The notes under the pieces: model-generated
What the model was told of the DNA's origin: nothing
The model's input: only the letters and a program-made list of their open reading frames with translations
Databases searched by the model: none
Shown here: positions 16,944 to 25,800 of the stretch, one piece after another
Position numbering within the stretch: the first letter of the stretch is position 1
Layout: each line of letters begins with the position of its first letter
Position numbers and translations under genes: made by a program
Assembly (NCBI RefSeq): GCF_026274175.1
Contig: NZ_JAPHNL010000124.1
Coordinates: 1-64,000, forward strand
Reading direction: 5' to 3'
Length of the DNA stretch: 64,000 nt
Origin: Streptomyces beihaiensis
GTDB lineage: Bacteria > Actinomycetota > Actinomycetes > Streptomycetales > Streptomycetaceae

Positions 16944-17282
16944 ATGACGGTTGTGGCAGAGCGCACGGCCCACACCCAGATGTCGGTGGAGGAGTTCGAG
17001 AAGATCGCCGCGTTCACCGGGAAGGAGACCGAGGGCACCGTCAGGTTGGAGTTCATCGACGGACGGATCGGGACCAAGAAGGCGGCGGATGCCGCCGCGG
17101 ACATCCCCGTATATCTGCAGGTGGATCGGGACGCGGGCGCGGTGGTCATGCACAGCAAGCCGGACGTGGAACGTGCCGAGTACCGGGACGTCCACACCGC
17201 GCACTTCGGCGAGCGAGTCTGCCTCCCTGATCCCGTAGGTATCGAACTGGACACCGAGCAGCTCAAGCAGTACGTCCGCTGA
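16944..17282 (+). CDS. Uma2-family protein with internal deletion
   Basis: A protein of 112 residues with a near-perfect ribosome-binding site (AAAGGAGGG). The N-terminus (MSVEEFEKIAAFTG..GTVRLEFIDGRIG) and C-terminus (IPVYLQVDRDAGAVVMHS.., FGERVCLPDPVGIELDTEQLKQYVR) match the Uma2/DUF820 family, which is usually about 180-190 residues. The middle, carrying the PD-(D/E)XK nuclease residues, is missing; the junction is near KKAADAAADIPVY. The frame is kept across the join. It is probably catalytically dead, a fossil or a repurposed shortened protein. Confidence 0.75.
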   Translation: MTVVAERTAHTQMSVEEFEKIAAFTGKETEGTVRLEFIDGRIGTKKAADAAADIPVYLQVDRDAGAVVMHSKPDVERAEYRDVHTAHFGERVCLPDPVGIELDTEQLKQYVR

Positions 17283-17327
17283 GGCCGGCGGGCTTCGCCC
17301 ACCCCGGGCGGAGCCCACCTCGCATCG

Positions 17328-18905
17328 TCACCCCGCCGTATCCCGCCGCCGCACCCCCGCGACCCCCGCCCCCACGCACCCCACGGCCACCACCGTGAGC
17401 AGCACCACCGGGCTCCAGGCCATTCCACCCCCCGGCAGCTTCGGCAGGTGCCCGAACGGGGAGAGGTCCATCACCGACTGCGGCACCTTCAGGGCCGGGC
17501 CGAGCCAGCCGAGGAGCAGCACCGCGCCCGCGACGCCCCACGCCGCCATCGCCGCGCGGGGCGTCGCCCCGTACAGCAGCACCGCGAGGCCGCCGAGCGT
17601 CCAGATCGCGGGGAGTTGGACCAGGCAGGCCCCGAGGATCGGGCCGAGTCCGTGGCCGTAGCCCGCCGCCAGGCCCAGGCCGCCCAGGAGCATGATGAGC
17701 ACCGCCCCCGCGAACGCGATCACCAGATGGCCCGAGGCCCAGCGGACGCGGCCCACCGCCCCGGTCAGCACCGGCTCCGCCCGCCCCGACGTCTCCTCGC
17801 CGTGCATCCGCAGCACCGACTGGACCACGTACAGCGCCGCGACCATGCCGAGCAGGCCGACCATGGCGGACAGGAACGCGTCGGTGAGGCCCGACTGGCC
17901 GCCCATGCGCTCGATCATCCGGCGGGTCGCCTGGTTGTCGCCGACCAGGTCGGTCGCGCCTGCCGTCACCCCGCCGAGTGCGGCCCCGGAGGCGAGGAAG
18001 GACAGGGACCAGCCGATGACGGCGCCGCGCTGCAGCCGCCAGGCGAGTGCGCCCGCCGATCCGAGCCGCCCGGCGGCCGGGCCCGGACGGCTCGGCAGGA
18101 AGCTCATGCCGACGTCCCGGCGCCCGGTCAGTGCGTACGCCACCGCCCCCTGCGCCGCGACGGCCGCCACGAACAGCAGCAGCACCCACCAGCGCTCACC
18201 GGCGTAGGCGCGCACGTTCTCCAGCCAGCCGATCGGCGAGGCCCAGGTCAGGGGCGAGGAGGCGTCGGCCGTGCCCGCGTCCCCGGCCGCGCGCAGCACG
18301 AACGCCGCGCCGAGCAGGCCCGCGCTCACGCCACGGGCCAGCCGCGCGCTCTCGGTGAACTGGGCGACGATCGCGGCGAGCGTGGCGAACACCATGCCGG
18401 TCCCGCCGGTCGCGAGGCCGAGCGCGAGGGCGCCCGCGAAGCCGTCCCCGGCGGTCACCGTCATCCCGGCCGCGATGAGCAGCGCGACCGTGGCGTTGGC
18501 GACCAGCGCGGTGAGCAGCGCGGCCGTGAGGGGCGCGCGGCGTCCGACCATCGCCGCCGACACCATCTCCTGGCGGCCGCTCTCCTCCTCGTCACGGGTG
18601 TGCCGTACGACGATCAGCAGGCTCATCGCCCCCGCGAACAGGGCGCCCCACGCGCCGACGCGCCACACGGCCAGGCCGCCGAGCGAGTCGCTGAGCGCCG
18701 GTCCGTACAGGGCGCGCAGCGAGCTGTTGGTCCGCATGGTGGCCAGGAGGTCGGCGCGGTCGGCGGGTGTGGAGTAGATGCCCTTGAGCGTCCTCGGCGA
18801 GGTGATCAGGGTCAGCGCGACGAGGGAGATCCACAGCGGGATCATCAGGCGGTCGCGGCGCAGCGCGAACCTCACGAGCGGGCCGGTGCCCGCGAGCGTG
18901 GTCAT
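17328..18905 (-). CDS. ABC exporter permease
   Basis: A polytopic membrane protein of 525 residues with about 12 hydrophobic helices in two similar halves. [19 protein letters not shown] at the N-terminus, [12 protein letters not shown] and a [11 protein letters not shown] periplasmic loop are typical of actinobacterial ABC-2 exporters of the TipC/EfrA-like drug or antibiotic type. Its ATG overlaps the ATPase stop (ATGA, 18902-18905), so it is the second gene of the transporter operon. Substrate unknown. Confidence 0.88.
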   Translation of the reverse strand: MTTLAGTGPLVRFALRRDRLMIPLWISLVALTLITSPRTLKGIYSTPADRADLLATMRTNSSLRALYGPALSDSLGGLAVWRVGAWGALFAGAMSLLIVVRHTRDEEESGRQEMVSAAMVGRRAPLTAALLTALVANATVALLIAAGMTVTAGDGFAGALALGLATGGTGMVFATLAAIVAQFTESARLARGVSAGLLGAAFVLRAAGDAGTADASSPLTWASPIGWLENVRAYAGERWWVLLLFVAAVAAQGAVAYALTGRRDVGMSFLPSRPGPAAGRLGSAGALAWRLQRGAVIGWSLSFLASGAALGGVTAGATDLVGDNQATRRMIERMGGQSGLTDAFLSAMVGLLGMVAALYVVQSVLRMHGEETSGRAEPVLTGAVGRVRWASGHLVIAFAGAVLIMLLGGLGLAAGYGHGLGPILGACLVQLPAIWTLGGLAVLLYGATPRAAMAAWGVAGAVLLLGWLGPALKVPQSVMDLSPFGHLPKLPGGGMAWSPVVLLTVVAVGCVGAGVAGVRRRDTAG

Positions 18906-19831
18906 CGTGCCACCGCCGCCGCGCCGCTGGAACCGTCCTCCTGGTAGTGGCGCAGGAACAGCTCTTCCAGGGTCGGTGGCGTGCTGGTCAGGGACCGTAC
19001 GCCGGACGCGGTGAGCGAGCGCAGCACCGCGTCCAGTTTGTCCGTGTCGACCTGGAGCCGGACGCGGTGGCCGTCGACGGAGAGGGCGTGGACGCCGGGC
19101 AGGCCGCCCAGGCCGCCCAGGCCGTCGGGGGCGTCGGCGAGTTCGGCGTTGACGCTGGTGCGGGTGAGGTGGCGCAGGTCGGCCAGCGATCCGCTCTCGA
19201 CGGTGCGGCCCTTGCGGATGATGCTGACGCGGTCGCAGAGCTCCTCGACCTCGCTGAGGATGTGCGAGGAGAGCAGCACGGTCTGCCCGCGCTCGCGCGC
19301 GGCCTCCCGTACGTAGGCCTGGAAGACCTCCTCCATCAGCGGGTCGAGCCCGGAGGTGGGCTCGTCGAGGATGAGCAGGTCGACGTCGGCGGCGGCGAAG
19401 GCCGCGACGAGGGCGACCTTCTGCCGGTTGCCCTTGGAGTACGTACGGCCCTTCTTCGTCGGGTCGAGTTCGAAGCGCTCGATGAGTTCGGCGCGGCGCT
19501 GGGTGTCGAGGCCGCCGCGAAGGCGCCCGTACAGGTCGATGACCTCGCCGCCGCTGAGGTTGCGCCACAGCGTGACGTCGCCGGGGACGTACGCGACCTT
19601 GCGGTGCAGCTCGACGGCGTCGGACCAGGGGTCGCCGCCGAGCAGCCGGAGGGCCCCGGAGTCGGCTCGCAGCAGTCCGAGCAGGACCCGGATGGTGGTG
19701 GACTTCCCGGCCCCGTTCGGCCCGAGGAAGCCGTGCACCTCGCCGGTCTCGACGTCGAGGTCGAGGCCGTCGAGGGCGTGGGTCCCGCCGAACGACTTGT
19801 GAAGTCCGGAGACCGTGATTGCCTTCGTCAT
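18902..19831 (-). CDS. ABC transporter ATP-binding protein
   Basis: A nucleotide-binding subunit of 309 residues. Walker [10 protein letters not shown] is near residues 37-45, the variant signature [11 protein letters not shown] replaces LSGGQ (common in drug-export ATPases), and Walker [14 protein letters not shown] and the switch His in LSSHILSE are present. The C-terminal part is the DUF4162-like extension. It is the first gene of the exporter operon and is transcribed away from the GbsR/MarR-type gene across a perfect palindrome, which makes repression by that neighbour likely. Confidence 0.93.
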   Translation of the reverse strand: MTKAITVSGLHKSFGGTHALDGLDLDVETGEVHGFLGPNGAGKSTTIRVLLGLLRADSGALRLLGGDPWSDAVELHRKVAYVPGDVTLWRNLSGGEVIDLYGRLRGGLDTQRRAELIERFELDPTKKGRTYSKGNRQKVALVAAFAAADVDLLILDEPTSGLDPLMEEVFQAYVREAARERGQTVLLSSHILSEVEELCDRVSIIRKGRTVESGSLADLRHLTRTSVNAELADAPDGLGGLGGLPGVHALSVDGHRVRLQVDTDKLDAVLRSLTASGVRSLTSTPPTLEELFLRHYQEDGSSGAAAVAR

Positions 19832-19849
19832 GATTCTGAAGGTACGTGG

Positions 19850-19869
19850 ACTTCACAAATTTGTGAAGT
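19850..19869. promoter_or_regulatory. Perfect 20-bp palindromic operator between exporter and GbsR/MarR gene
   Basis: ACTTCACAAATTTGTGAAGT is a perfect inverted repeat and notably AT-rich for this genome. It lies 19 bp upstream of both the exporter ATPase start (19831) and the regulator start (19889). MarR/GbsR dimers bind sites of this size, so it is the expected operator for autoregulation and exporter control. Confidence 0.75.
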
Positions 19870-19888
19870 TAAGGAACCGTATAAACTC

Positions 19889-20398
19889 ATGGGCATGGAG
19901 GACGTAGGCAACGAGGACGCAGGCACCACAGGTACGGAGAACGGTTCCCGGTTCATCGAGCGGTTCGCCGGGCAGCTGGTCGAGGCGGGGATGCCCCGGA
20001 TGCCGTCCCGCATCTTCGCGGCGCTGCTCGCCAGTGACGACGGGACGCTCACCGCGGCCGAACTGGGCGAGCGGCTCCAGGTCAGCCCGGCCGCGGTCTC
20101 CGGCGGTGTGCGCTACCTCGTGCAGCAGCACATGGTCACCCGCGAGCGCGAGCCCGGCACCCGGCGCGACCTCTTCCGGGTCCACAGCAACCAGTGGTAC
20201 GAGGCCCTCACCAGCCGGGACGCCGTCATCCGGCGCTGGCAGGACGCGCTGCGGGAAGGCGTCGACAGCCTCGGCGCCGACACCCCGGCGGGCCGGCGCC
20301 TCGGCGAGACCCTGGCGTTCTTCGAGTTCATGGAGAGCGAACTGGGCGGCCTGCTCGACCGCTGGCGGGAACACCGCAAGACGCTGGGCCTGGGCTGA
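19889..20398 (+). CDS. GbsR/MarR family transcriptional regulator
   Basis: A protein of 169 residues. The winged-helix core is MPRMPSRIFAALLASDDGTLTAAELGERLQVSPAAVSGGVRYLVQQ, then a wing with REREPGTRRDLFRV, then helical dimerisation segments ending in LDRWREHRKTLGLG. The MPRMPSR entry is typical of the GbsR-like PadR/MarR subgroup beside ABC exporters. ATG at 19889 or 19895 may serve as start. It is divergent from the exporter and probably represses it and itself. Confidence 0.88.
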   Translation: MGMEDVGNEDAGTTGTENGSRFIERFAGQLVEAGMPRMPSRIFAALLASDDGTLTAAELGERLQVSPAAVSGGVRYLVQQHMVTREREPGTRRDLFRVHSNQWYEALTSRDAVIRRWQDALREGVDSLGADTPAGRRLGETLAFFEFMESELGGLLDRWREHRKTLGLG

Positions 20399-20406
20399 AC
20401 GGCGGC

Positions 20407-20439
20407 GAGCCCCGGTCCGCGGGTGGCGGACCGGGGCTC
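20407..20439. terminator. Bidirectional terminator between the GbsR-type gene and purA
   Basis: A 14-bp perfect stem, GAGCCCCGGTCCGC (20407-20420) with GCGGACCGGGGCTC (20426-20439), and a 5-bp loop. It sits between two convergent genes and can serve both. Confidence 0.85.
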
Positions 20440-20461
20440 ACCGGCTCACTGCTCGGTACGG

Positions 20462-21745
20462 CTACAGGAACGAGTTGATCTCGATCGTCTCGTCCCGGCC
20501 GGGGCCGACACCGATCGCCGAGATCGGCGCGCCCGACATCTCCTCAAGGGCCTTCACGTACGCCTGCGCGTTCTTCGGCAGGTCGGCGAAGGTCTTCGCC
20601 TTGGTGATGTCCTCGGACCAGCCCGGCAGCATCTCGTACACCGGCTTCGCGTGGTGGAAGTCGGTCTGCGAGTACGGCAGCTCCTCGACGCGCTTGCCGT
20701 CGATCTCGTACGCGACACAGACCGGGATCTGCTCCCAGCCGGTCAGCACGTCGAGCTTGGTGAGGAAGAAGTCCGTCAGGCCGTTGACGCGGGTCGCGTA
20801 CCGGGCGATGACCGCGTCGAACCAGCCGCAGCGCCGGTCGCGGCCCGTGGTCACGCCGCGCTCGCCGCCGATGCGGCGCAGGTCCTCGCCGTCCTGGTCG
20901 AACAGCTCGGTCGGGAACGGGCCCGCGCCGACACGCGTCGTGTACGCCTTCAGGATGCCGATGACGCGGTTGATCTTCGTCGGGCCGACACCGGCGCCCG
21001 TGCAGGCGCCGCCCGCGGTCGGGTTGGAGGAGGTGACGAAGGGGTACGTGCCGTGGTCGATGTCGAGCAGCGTGCCCTGGCCGCCCTCGAAGAGGACGAC
21101 CTTGCCGTCGTCGAGCGCGTTGTTGAGGATCAGCGTGGTGTCGGCGACGTAGCCCTTGATCTGGTCCGCGTAGCCGAGCAGCTCCTCGACGACCTGGTTC
21201 GCCTCGATGGCGCGGCGGTTGTAGAGCTTGGTGAGCAGCTGGTTCTTGACCTCCAGGGCCGCCTCGACCTTCTGCTGGAGGATCGACTCGTCGTAGAGGT
21301 CCTGCACGCGGATGCCGACGCGGTTGATCTTGTCCGCGTACGTCGGCCCGATGCCGCGCCCGGTGGTCCCGATCTTGCGCTTGCCGAGGAAACGCTCCGT
21401 CACCTTGTCGACGGTCACGTTGTACGGCGTGATGATGTGCGCGTTGCCGCTGATCATCAGCTTGGACGTGTCGACGCCGCGCTCGTTCAGACCGCTCAGC
21501 TCGGAGAGCAGGACCGACGGGTCGACGACGACGCCGTTGCCGATGACCGGCGTGCAGTCCGGGGAGAGGATCCCGGAAGGGAGGAGGTGCAGCGCGTACT
21601 TCTGGTCGCCTACGACGACCGTGTGACCGGCGTTGTTGCCGCCCTGGTAACGCACCACGTAGTCCACGGAGCCACCGAGCAGGTCGGTGGCCTTTCCCTT
21701 GCCTTCGTCACCCCACTGAGCACCGAGCAGCACAAGTGCGGGCAC
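20462..21745 (-). CDS. purA: Adenylosuccinate synthetase
   Basis: A GTP-dependent enzyme of 427 residues that commits IMP to AMP synthesis. [14 protein letters not shown] at the N-terminus is the P-loop-like active site. [44 protein letters not shown] and the C-terminal [14 protein letters not shown] are diagnostic. GTG start and normal length. A hairpin lies in its presumed leader. Confidence 0.96.
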   Translation of the reverse strand: MPALVLLGAQWGDEGKGKATDLLGGSVDYVVRYQGGNNAGHTVVVGDQKYALHLLPSGILSPDCTPVIGNGVVVDPSVLLSELSGLNERGVDTSKLMISGNAHIITPYNVTVDKVTERFLGKRKIGTTGRGIGPTYADKINRVGIRVQDLYDESILQQKVEAALEVKNQLLTKLYNRRAIEANQVVEELLGYADQIKGYVADTTLILNNALDDGKVVLFEGGQGTLLDIDHGTYPFVTSSNPTAGGACTGAGVGPTKINRVIGILKAYTTRVGAGPFPTELFDQDGEDLRRIGGERGVTTGRDRRCGWFDAVIARYATRVNGLTDFFLTKLDVLTGWEQIPVCVAYEIDGKRVEELPYSQTDFHHAKPVYEMLPGWSEDITKAKTFADLPKNAQAYVKALEEMSGAPISAIGVGPGRDETIEINSFL

Positions 21746-21847
21746 AGGCGTACACCCCTTCCGGGCGGGGCATGTCCAAGGTCAGGGGCGCGGCCGCCGT
21801 GCGACGGTGGTGCCCTGGTGAGCCTCGGGGTGCCCCGGAATAGACGA

Positions 21848-21875
21848 AGCCCCTGGCGCAATAGCGCAAGGGGCT
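21848..21875. promoter_or_regulatory. Hairpin in the divergent purA / lipid-kinase intergenic region
   Basis: AGCCCCTGGCGC (21848-21859), ATAG-type loop, and GCGCAAGGGGCT (21864-21875) pair at 11 of 12 positions. It lies about 100 bp upstream of purA and 43 bp upstream of the plus-strand gene. It could be a leader attenuator, a terminator blocking read-through, or an operator; nothing visible decides. Confidence 0.45.
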
Positions 21876-21917
21876 CTTGCACAAAGATGCTACCCGAGGA
21901 AGTGAGGCAAGGCCGAG

Positions 21918-22817
21918 GTGGCGCCATTGGATCGTCCGGACCGGTCGGCTGAGCGTGTGGGCGACGGGCTGTCGCGGCAGCTCCTGATGATCGTGGACCC
22001 CGCCGCGCGGCGTGCGGACGGCGAGTCGGTACGGATCGCGAAGGACGTGCTGTGCGCGGGCGCCACCGTCCGGCTCTGCCTGCCGGACGGCCCGGAGGAA
22101 TGGGCGAAAGCGCTGGCCAAGCGGGGGGAGCGGCGCCCCGTGGTGGTCGGCGACGACCGAGCGCTGCTGAGGGTCGTCTCGCTCCTGCACCGCGAGCGTG
22201 ACCTGGCCGGATCGGTGCTCTCCATGGTTCCGGTGGGCGGCGCGGTCTCGCTGGCCCGTTCGCTCGGCGTGCCCACGGGCGCGGTGGCGGCGGCGCGTGC
22301 GGTGCTCGACGGGGCGGAGCGCCGCATGGACCTGCTGGTCGACGACAGCGACGGGGTGGTCCTCGGCGGCCTCACGATTCCGCCGCTGCGGGACGGGCGG
22401 GGTGCCGCACGCCCCGCCTCCCCGCCTGCGCACCCGTGGCTGAGCACCTGCCGCTCGCTCGTCCGTGGCTTCACGGCCCGCCCGGCGCGCGCCGCCGCCC
22501 CGGACGACGCGGCACCGACCCGGCTGAGGGTGGAGGCGGACGGCGTCACCCTGGCCGACCTCGACCACCCGGTCGCCGGCGTCTCCGTGGGCCCGGCCGC
22601 CCGTACCGGCTACGCCCGCGTCGAGGTGCACCCGGCCCTGACGGCCCCCGGCACGGCCCCGCCCCCTTCCCCGCTCCACGCCGATGCCCGCACGGTCACG
22701 GTGACCGGCGCGGACTTCCGCTACCGCGCGGACGCGGTGGTCACGGGCCCGGTGCGGCGCCGCACGTGGGCGGTGCGGGCGGGGGCGTGGGGGCTGGCGT
22801 TGCCGCCCCGGCCGTGA
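21918..22817 (+). CDS. Diacylglycerol-kinase-like (lipid kinase fold) protein
   Basis: A protein of 299 residues. QLLMIVDPAARRADGESVRIAKDVLCAGATVRLCLPD, then VVVGDDRALLRVVSLLHRERDLAGSVLSMVPVGG, then VSLARSLGVPTGAVAAARAVLDG follows the order of the DAGK catalytic domain (Ala-rich strand, GGDG-like turn, GTxNDFA-like motif). The nucleotide-binding GGDGT is degenerate (VVGDD) and GTGND is replaced by VPVGGAVSLAR, so activity is doubtful. The C-terminal half resembles the beta-rich second domain of lipid kinases. Confidence 0.6.
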   Translation: MAPLDRPDRSAERVGDGLSRQLLMIVDPAARRADGESVRIAKDVLCAGATVRLCLPDGPEEWAKALAKRGERRPVVVGDDRALLRVVSLLHRERDLAGSVLSMVPVGGAVSLARSLGVPTGAVAAARAVLDGAERRMDLLVDDSDGVVLGGLTIPPLRDGRGAARPASPPAHPWLSTCRSLVRGFTARPARAAAPDDAAPTRLRVEADGVTLADLDHPVAGVSVGPAARTGYARVEVHPALTAPGTAPPPSPLHADARTVTVTGADFRYRADAVVTGPVRRRTWAVRAGAWGLALPPRP

Positions 22818-22831
22818 GGGGCACAGCGGAT

Positions 22832-25800
22832 TCACCGGCCGCAGGGGTGCTCGGGCAGTGTGCCGGGCAGGCCGCCTCGCTCGCCGGGGGTGAGATCGCG
22901 GCCGAGTTGACCGCACAGGGCGCGCTTCCACCGGGCGGGGTCGAGCCGGAGCAGCGTCGACCGGCCGCCGTTCTCCGAGACCACCAGCAGTGCCGTGCCA
23001 CCCCTGGCGGTCGCGACGAAGTCGAGCGAATCCCCGGATTCGCTCGAGGGACGCCCGAAGTCGTACCAGTCGCGGTATGCGGGGTCGTCCGCCTTGTAGA
23101 AGCGAATGGCCATGTCGTTCGCCAGAAAGAATCCGGTCTTCCCGAAGCCGCCCGCCGCCCATGTGCCTGGCGTCGTCAACGGCCCGAACGGCCCGGCGGT
23201 CCGCCTCGCCGGTCGCCCCGGCGGCGCGGACCACAGCTCCACCATCCCTCCCACCGTCATCACGGCGATGTAGTTCTGGTTCCTCAGGAACACCGCCGCT
23301 TCGAGGTCGCGGTTGAGGCGTATGCGAAGGCGCTTGTTCTCCTTGCCGGTGCGCGGGTCGACGGCGTGGATGGCGGGATCTCCGGCGACGGTGACCGCCA
23401 CATAACCGTGCTCCCGGTGCCGACCGACCGCGTACGAGGGGTCGCTCACGGACGTCAGCCGCAGGCGGGACAGGTCGACGGGCCGGTACAGCCGTTTGCC
23501 CGTCCGCGCGTCCCACACCTCCATCTGTGTGCCCGAGGCCGTGACGATCTGGTCGTCGTCGAGGAACGTGAAGGAGAGCGAGTCCGCTGCGTTCTTCTTG
23601 CCTTTGGGCGGCTTCCGCGTGGTGAACGCGGCCACGCGACGCAGCGAGGGCAGAGCACGCACCGTGACGACGTTCCCTTTCGCGACGTCCGCCACGAGCG
23701 TTTCCGCCGGGTTGACCTCGAGTTGCGATGTGTCGCTGCCCTCCGTGACGGCCCCGGCCTTCGCCGAGGCGAGCGTCCGCTGGTCGCCTTCGGTCTGCGC
23801 GACGTTCAGCGTTTCGCTTCGCTTGCCCGTGCGGAGAACCATCTTGGTCCCGTGGTCGAAGAGGACCGGGCTGGTCGAGGCTTGGGGCCCCTCCTGATCC
23901 ATCTGCCACGCGGTCACCGCGACGGAACCCGGCACGACCAAGACGGGATCCGATGCCCCGAGCAGCGGAAGCTGAGGGGCGTCGGTCACAAGGCTGTTGG
24001 TCGAAGGGGAGGGGGCGAGGAAGCGCTGGGCCTTTCCGCCGTGCCGGATGTCGAGCAGTACCCAGTCGGAGTCGTCCGCGTCATACAGCGCGGCGCGCGT
24101 GCCCGACGCGTCGACGGCGACCGAGCCACAGTTGCCCTTGTCCGTGTACGTGCGGAGCACGGCGCCGTCCGACACGCGGACTGCGCGGTAGTGCGCGCTC
24201 CAGTCGTCGCTCCCGTGATCGGTCTCTCGGCACGCGACCACCAGACTGCCGTCGGTCGACACGGTGGCGTTCGCGGCCGAGCCCGTGTACGGGGCCAGCG
24301 TGCGCATCCTGCCGGTCCGGACGTCGACCGCCACCACAGAGGGCGTGGGATGCGCGGTGCTCCCGGTGTCCCGCGTGGCCACGATCGTGTTCGCGTCCGG
24401 GCCGAACCAGACGTCCGTGAGCCCCCGGACCCGTTCAGGCAGAGTCCGTACCCGCCCCGTCGCCAGATCCCATACCTTCGGCGGCTTCTTCGTGTCCGCA
24501 GCCGGGACGCTGACGAGCCGATGCCCGTTCGAGGAGAGCGCCATGACCTTCGTGTCGAGATCCTGGACGCCCGCGGACACGTCCTTGAGTGCGGCACTGA
24601 GCTGGTGCCATGCTCCCACGAGCTTCTTCCCGGAGGGCGTGACCTTGGACCAGAACACCTTCCAGTCGCTGTCGCGCAGATACGCGATCGTGCTGCCGTC
24701 CGCGCTGATCACGGGCGCCTCCGCGTTGCCGCCGAGCCTGAGCTGTTCGAGCCGGACCCGGCCCCCGGCCGAACGCACGAACAGGGTGGCGCGGCCCCGG
24801 TCCGACGTCACCAGGGTCACCCTGCCGTCCCCGCTCATGGCGGTGTGCGCGATCTCGCCCTGCGCCCCGGACAGCGTCCACGCAGCGCCCCGCAGTGCCA
24901 TGTAGCGGCGCAACAGGGCGCTGCGGGCCTCCTTCGTGGGGGCGATCTCGTACGCGTCGATCGCGGCCAGCGCGGCCTGGACGGGGTTGCTTTCCGCCAA
25001 GGTGTCCGACTGGACGGCCACCGCCCGGGAGCGCCCTTCGGCCGCCCGCTGCACGCGGGCCCGCGACTGCTGGGTGAGGAAGACGCTGAGCCCGGCGACC
25101 AGGACCAGCGCCATCACGCCCGCCGTCCAGGTGGCGCGCCTGCCGTTGCGGCGCAGTCGGTCGCGGCGTCGGGCGAGGGCGAGGAAGTGACGTTCCTCGG
25201 ACGTCAGTTCCGGCTCGCGGTCGCGCAGCCGCCTGTCCAGCAGCGCGAGGTGGAGGGCCTGGGGGAGGAGCTGCGGTGACTTGTCCTGCGTTTTCCAGCG
25301 GTCGAGGTCGTGTGCCAGCTCCGCGCGGCCCGCGAGGAACTCCGCGTCGGCCCGCACCTGTTCGGCGAGTGTCGGCCAGACGCTGATCAGCGCCTCGTGT
25401 GCGAGTTCGACACTCTGCGTCCGCTCCTCATCCCCGTGCAGCACGAGCAGGCGGCGGTCGGCGAGGGCCGTCGCGATCCGCCAGCGCGTCTCACCGGCCT
25501 CCTCCCGGGTGAGCAGGCGTCTGAGCGGTACCGTGCTGCCCGGCAGGACACGTACGAGGCCGGTCAGCAACTGGAGCGCCTCGGCCCGGGTCTTGTCGCC
25601 CGGTTCCCTCTCGACGCACGCCGTCCACGCGTGCTCGGCGTGCAGCCTCAACGCGCCGGAGACGCCCTGAAGGTCGTCGTACGCCGTGGAGCGCAGCCGC
25701 CCGCCGGTCATGTCCTTCCAGAGTTCGTGCAGCACGAAGCCGAGCAGCGGAAGGGCTCCCGGTTCGGCGCCCGCGTCGGCGAGGATGCGCTGGTCGAGGC

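Noticed and set aside
18906-19856. Long minus-strand frame continuous with the ABC permease, suggesting an 842-residue fusion
   Set aside because: Its first third is Arg/Pro-rich nonsense in the wrong frame over the ATPase gene. The permease starts at 18905 with ATGA coupling to the ATPase.
20423-21952. 509-codon plus-strand open frame across purA
   Set aside because: It is the antisense of purA with Val/Asp/Arg-biased composition and no recognisable motif. purA on the other strand is certain.
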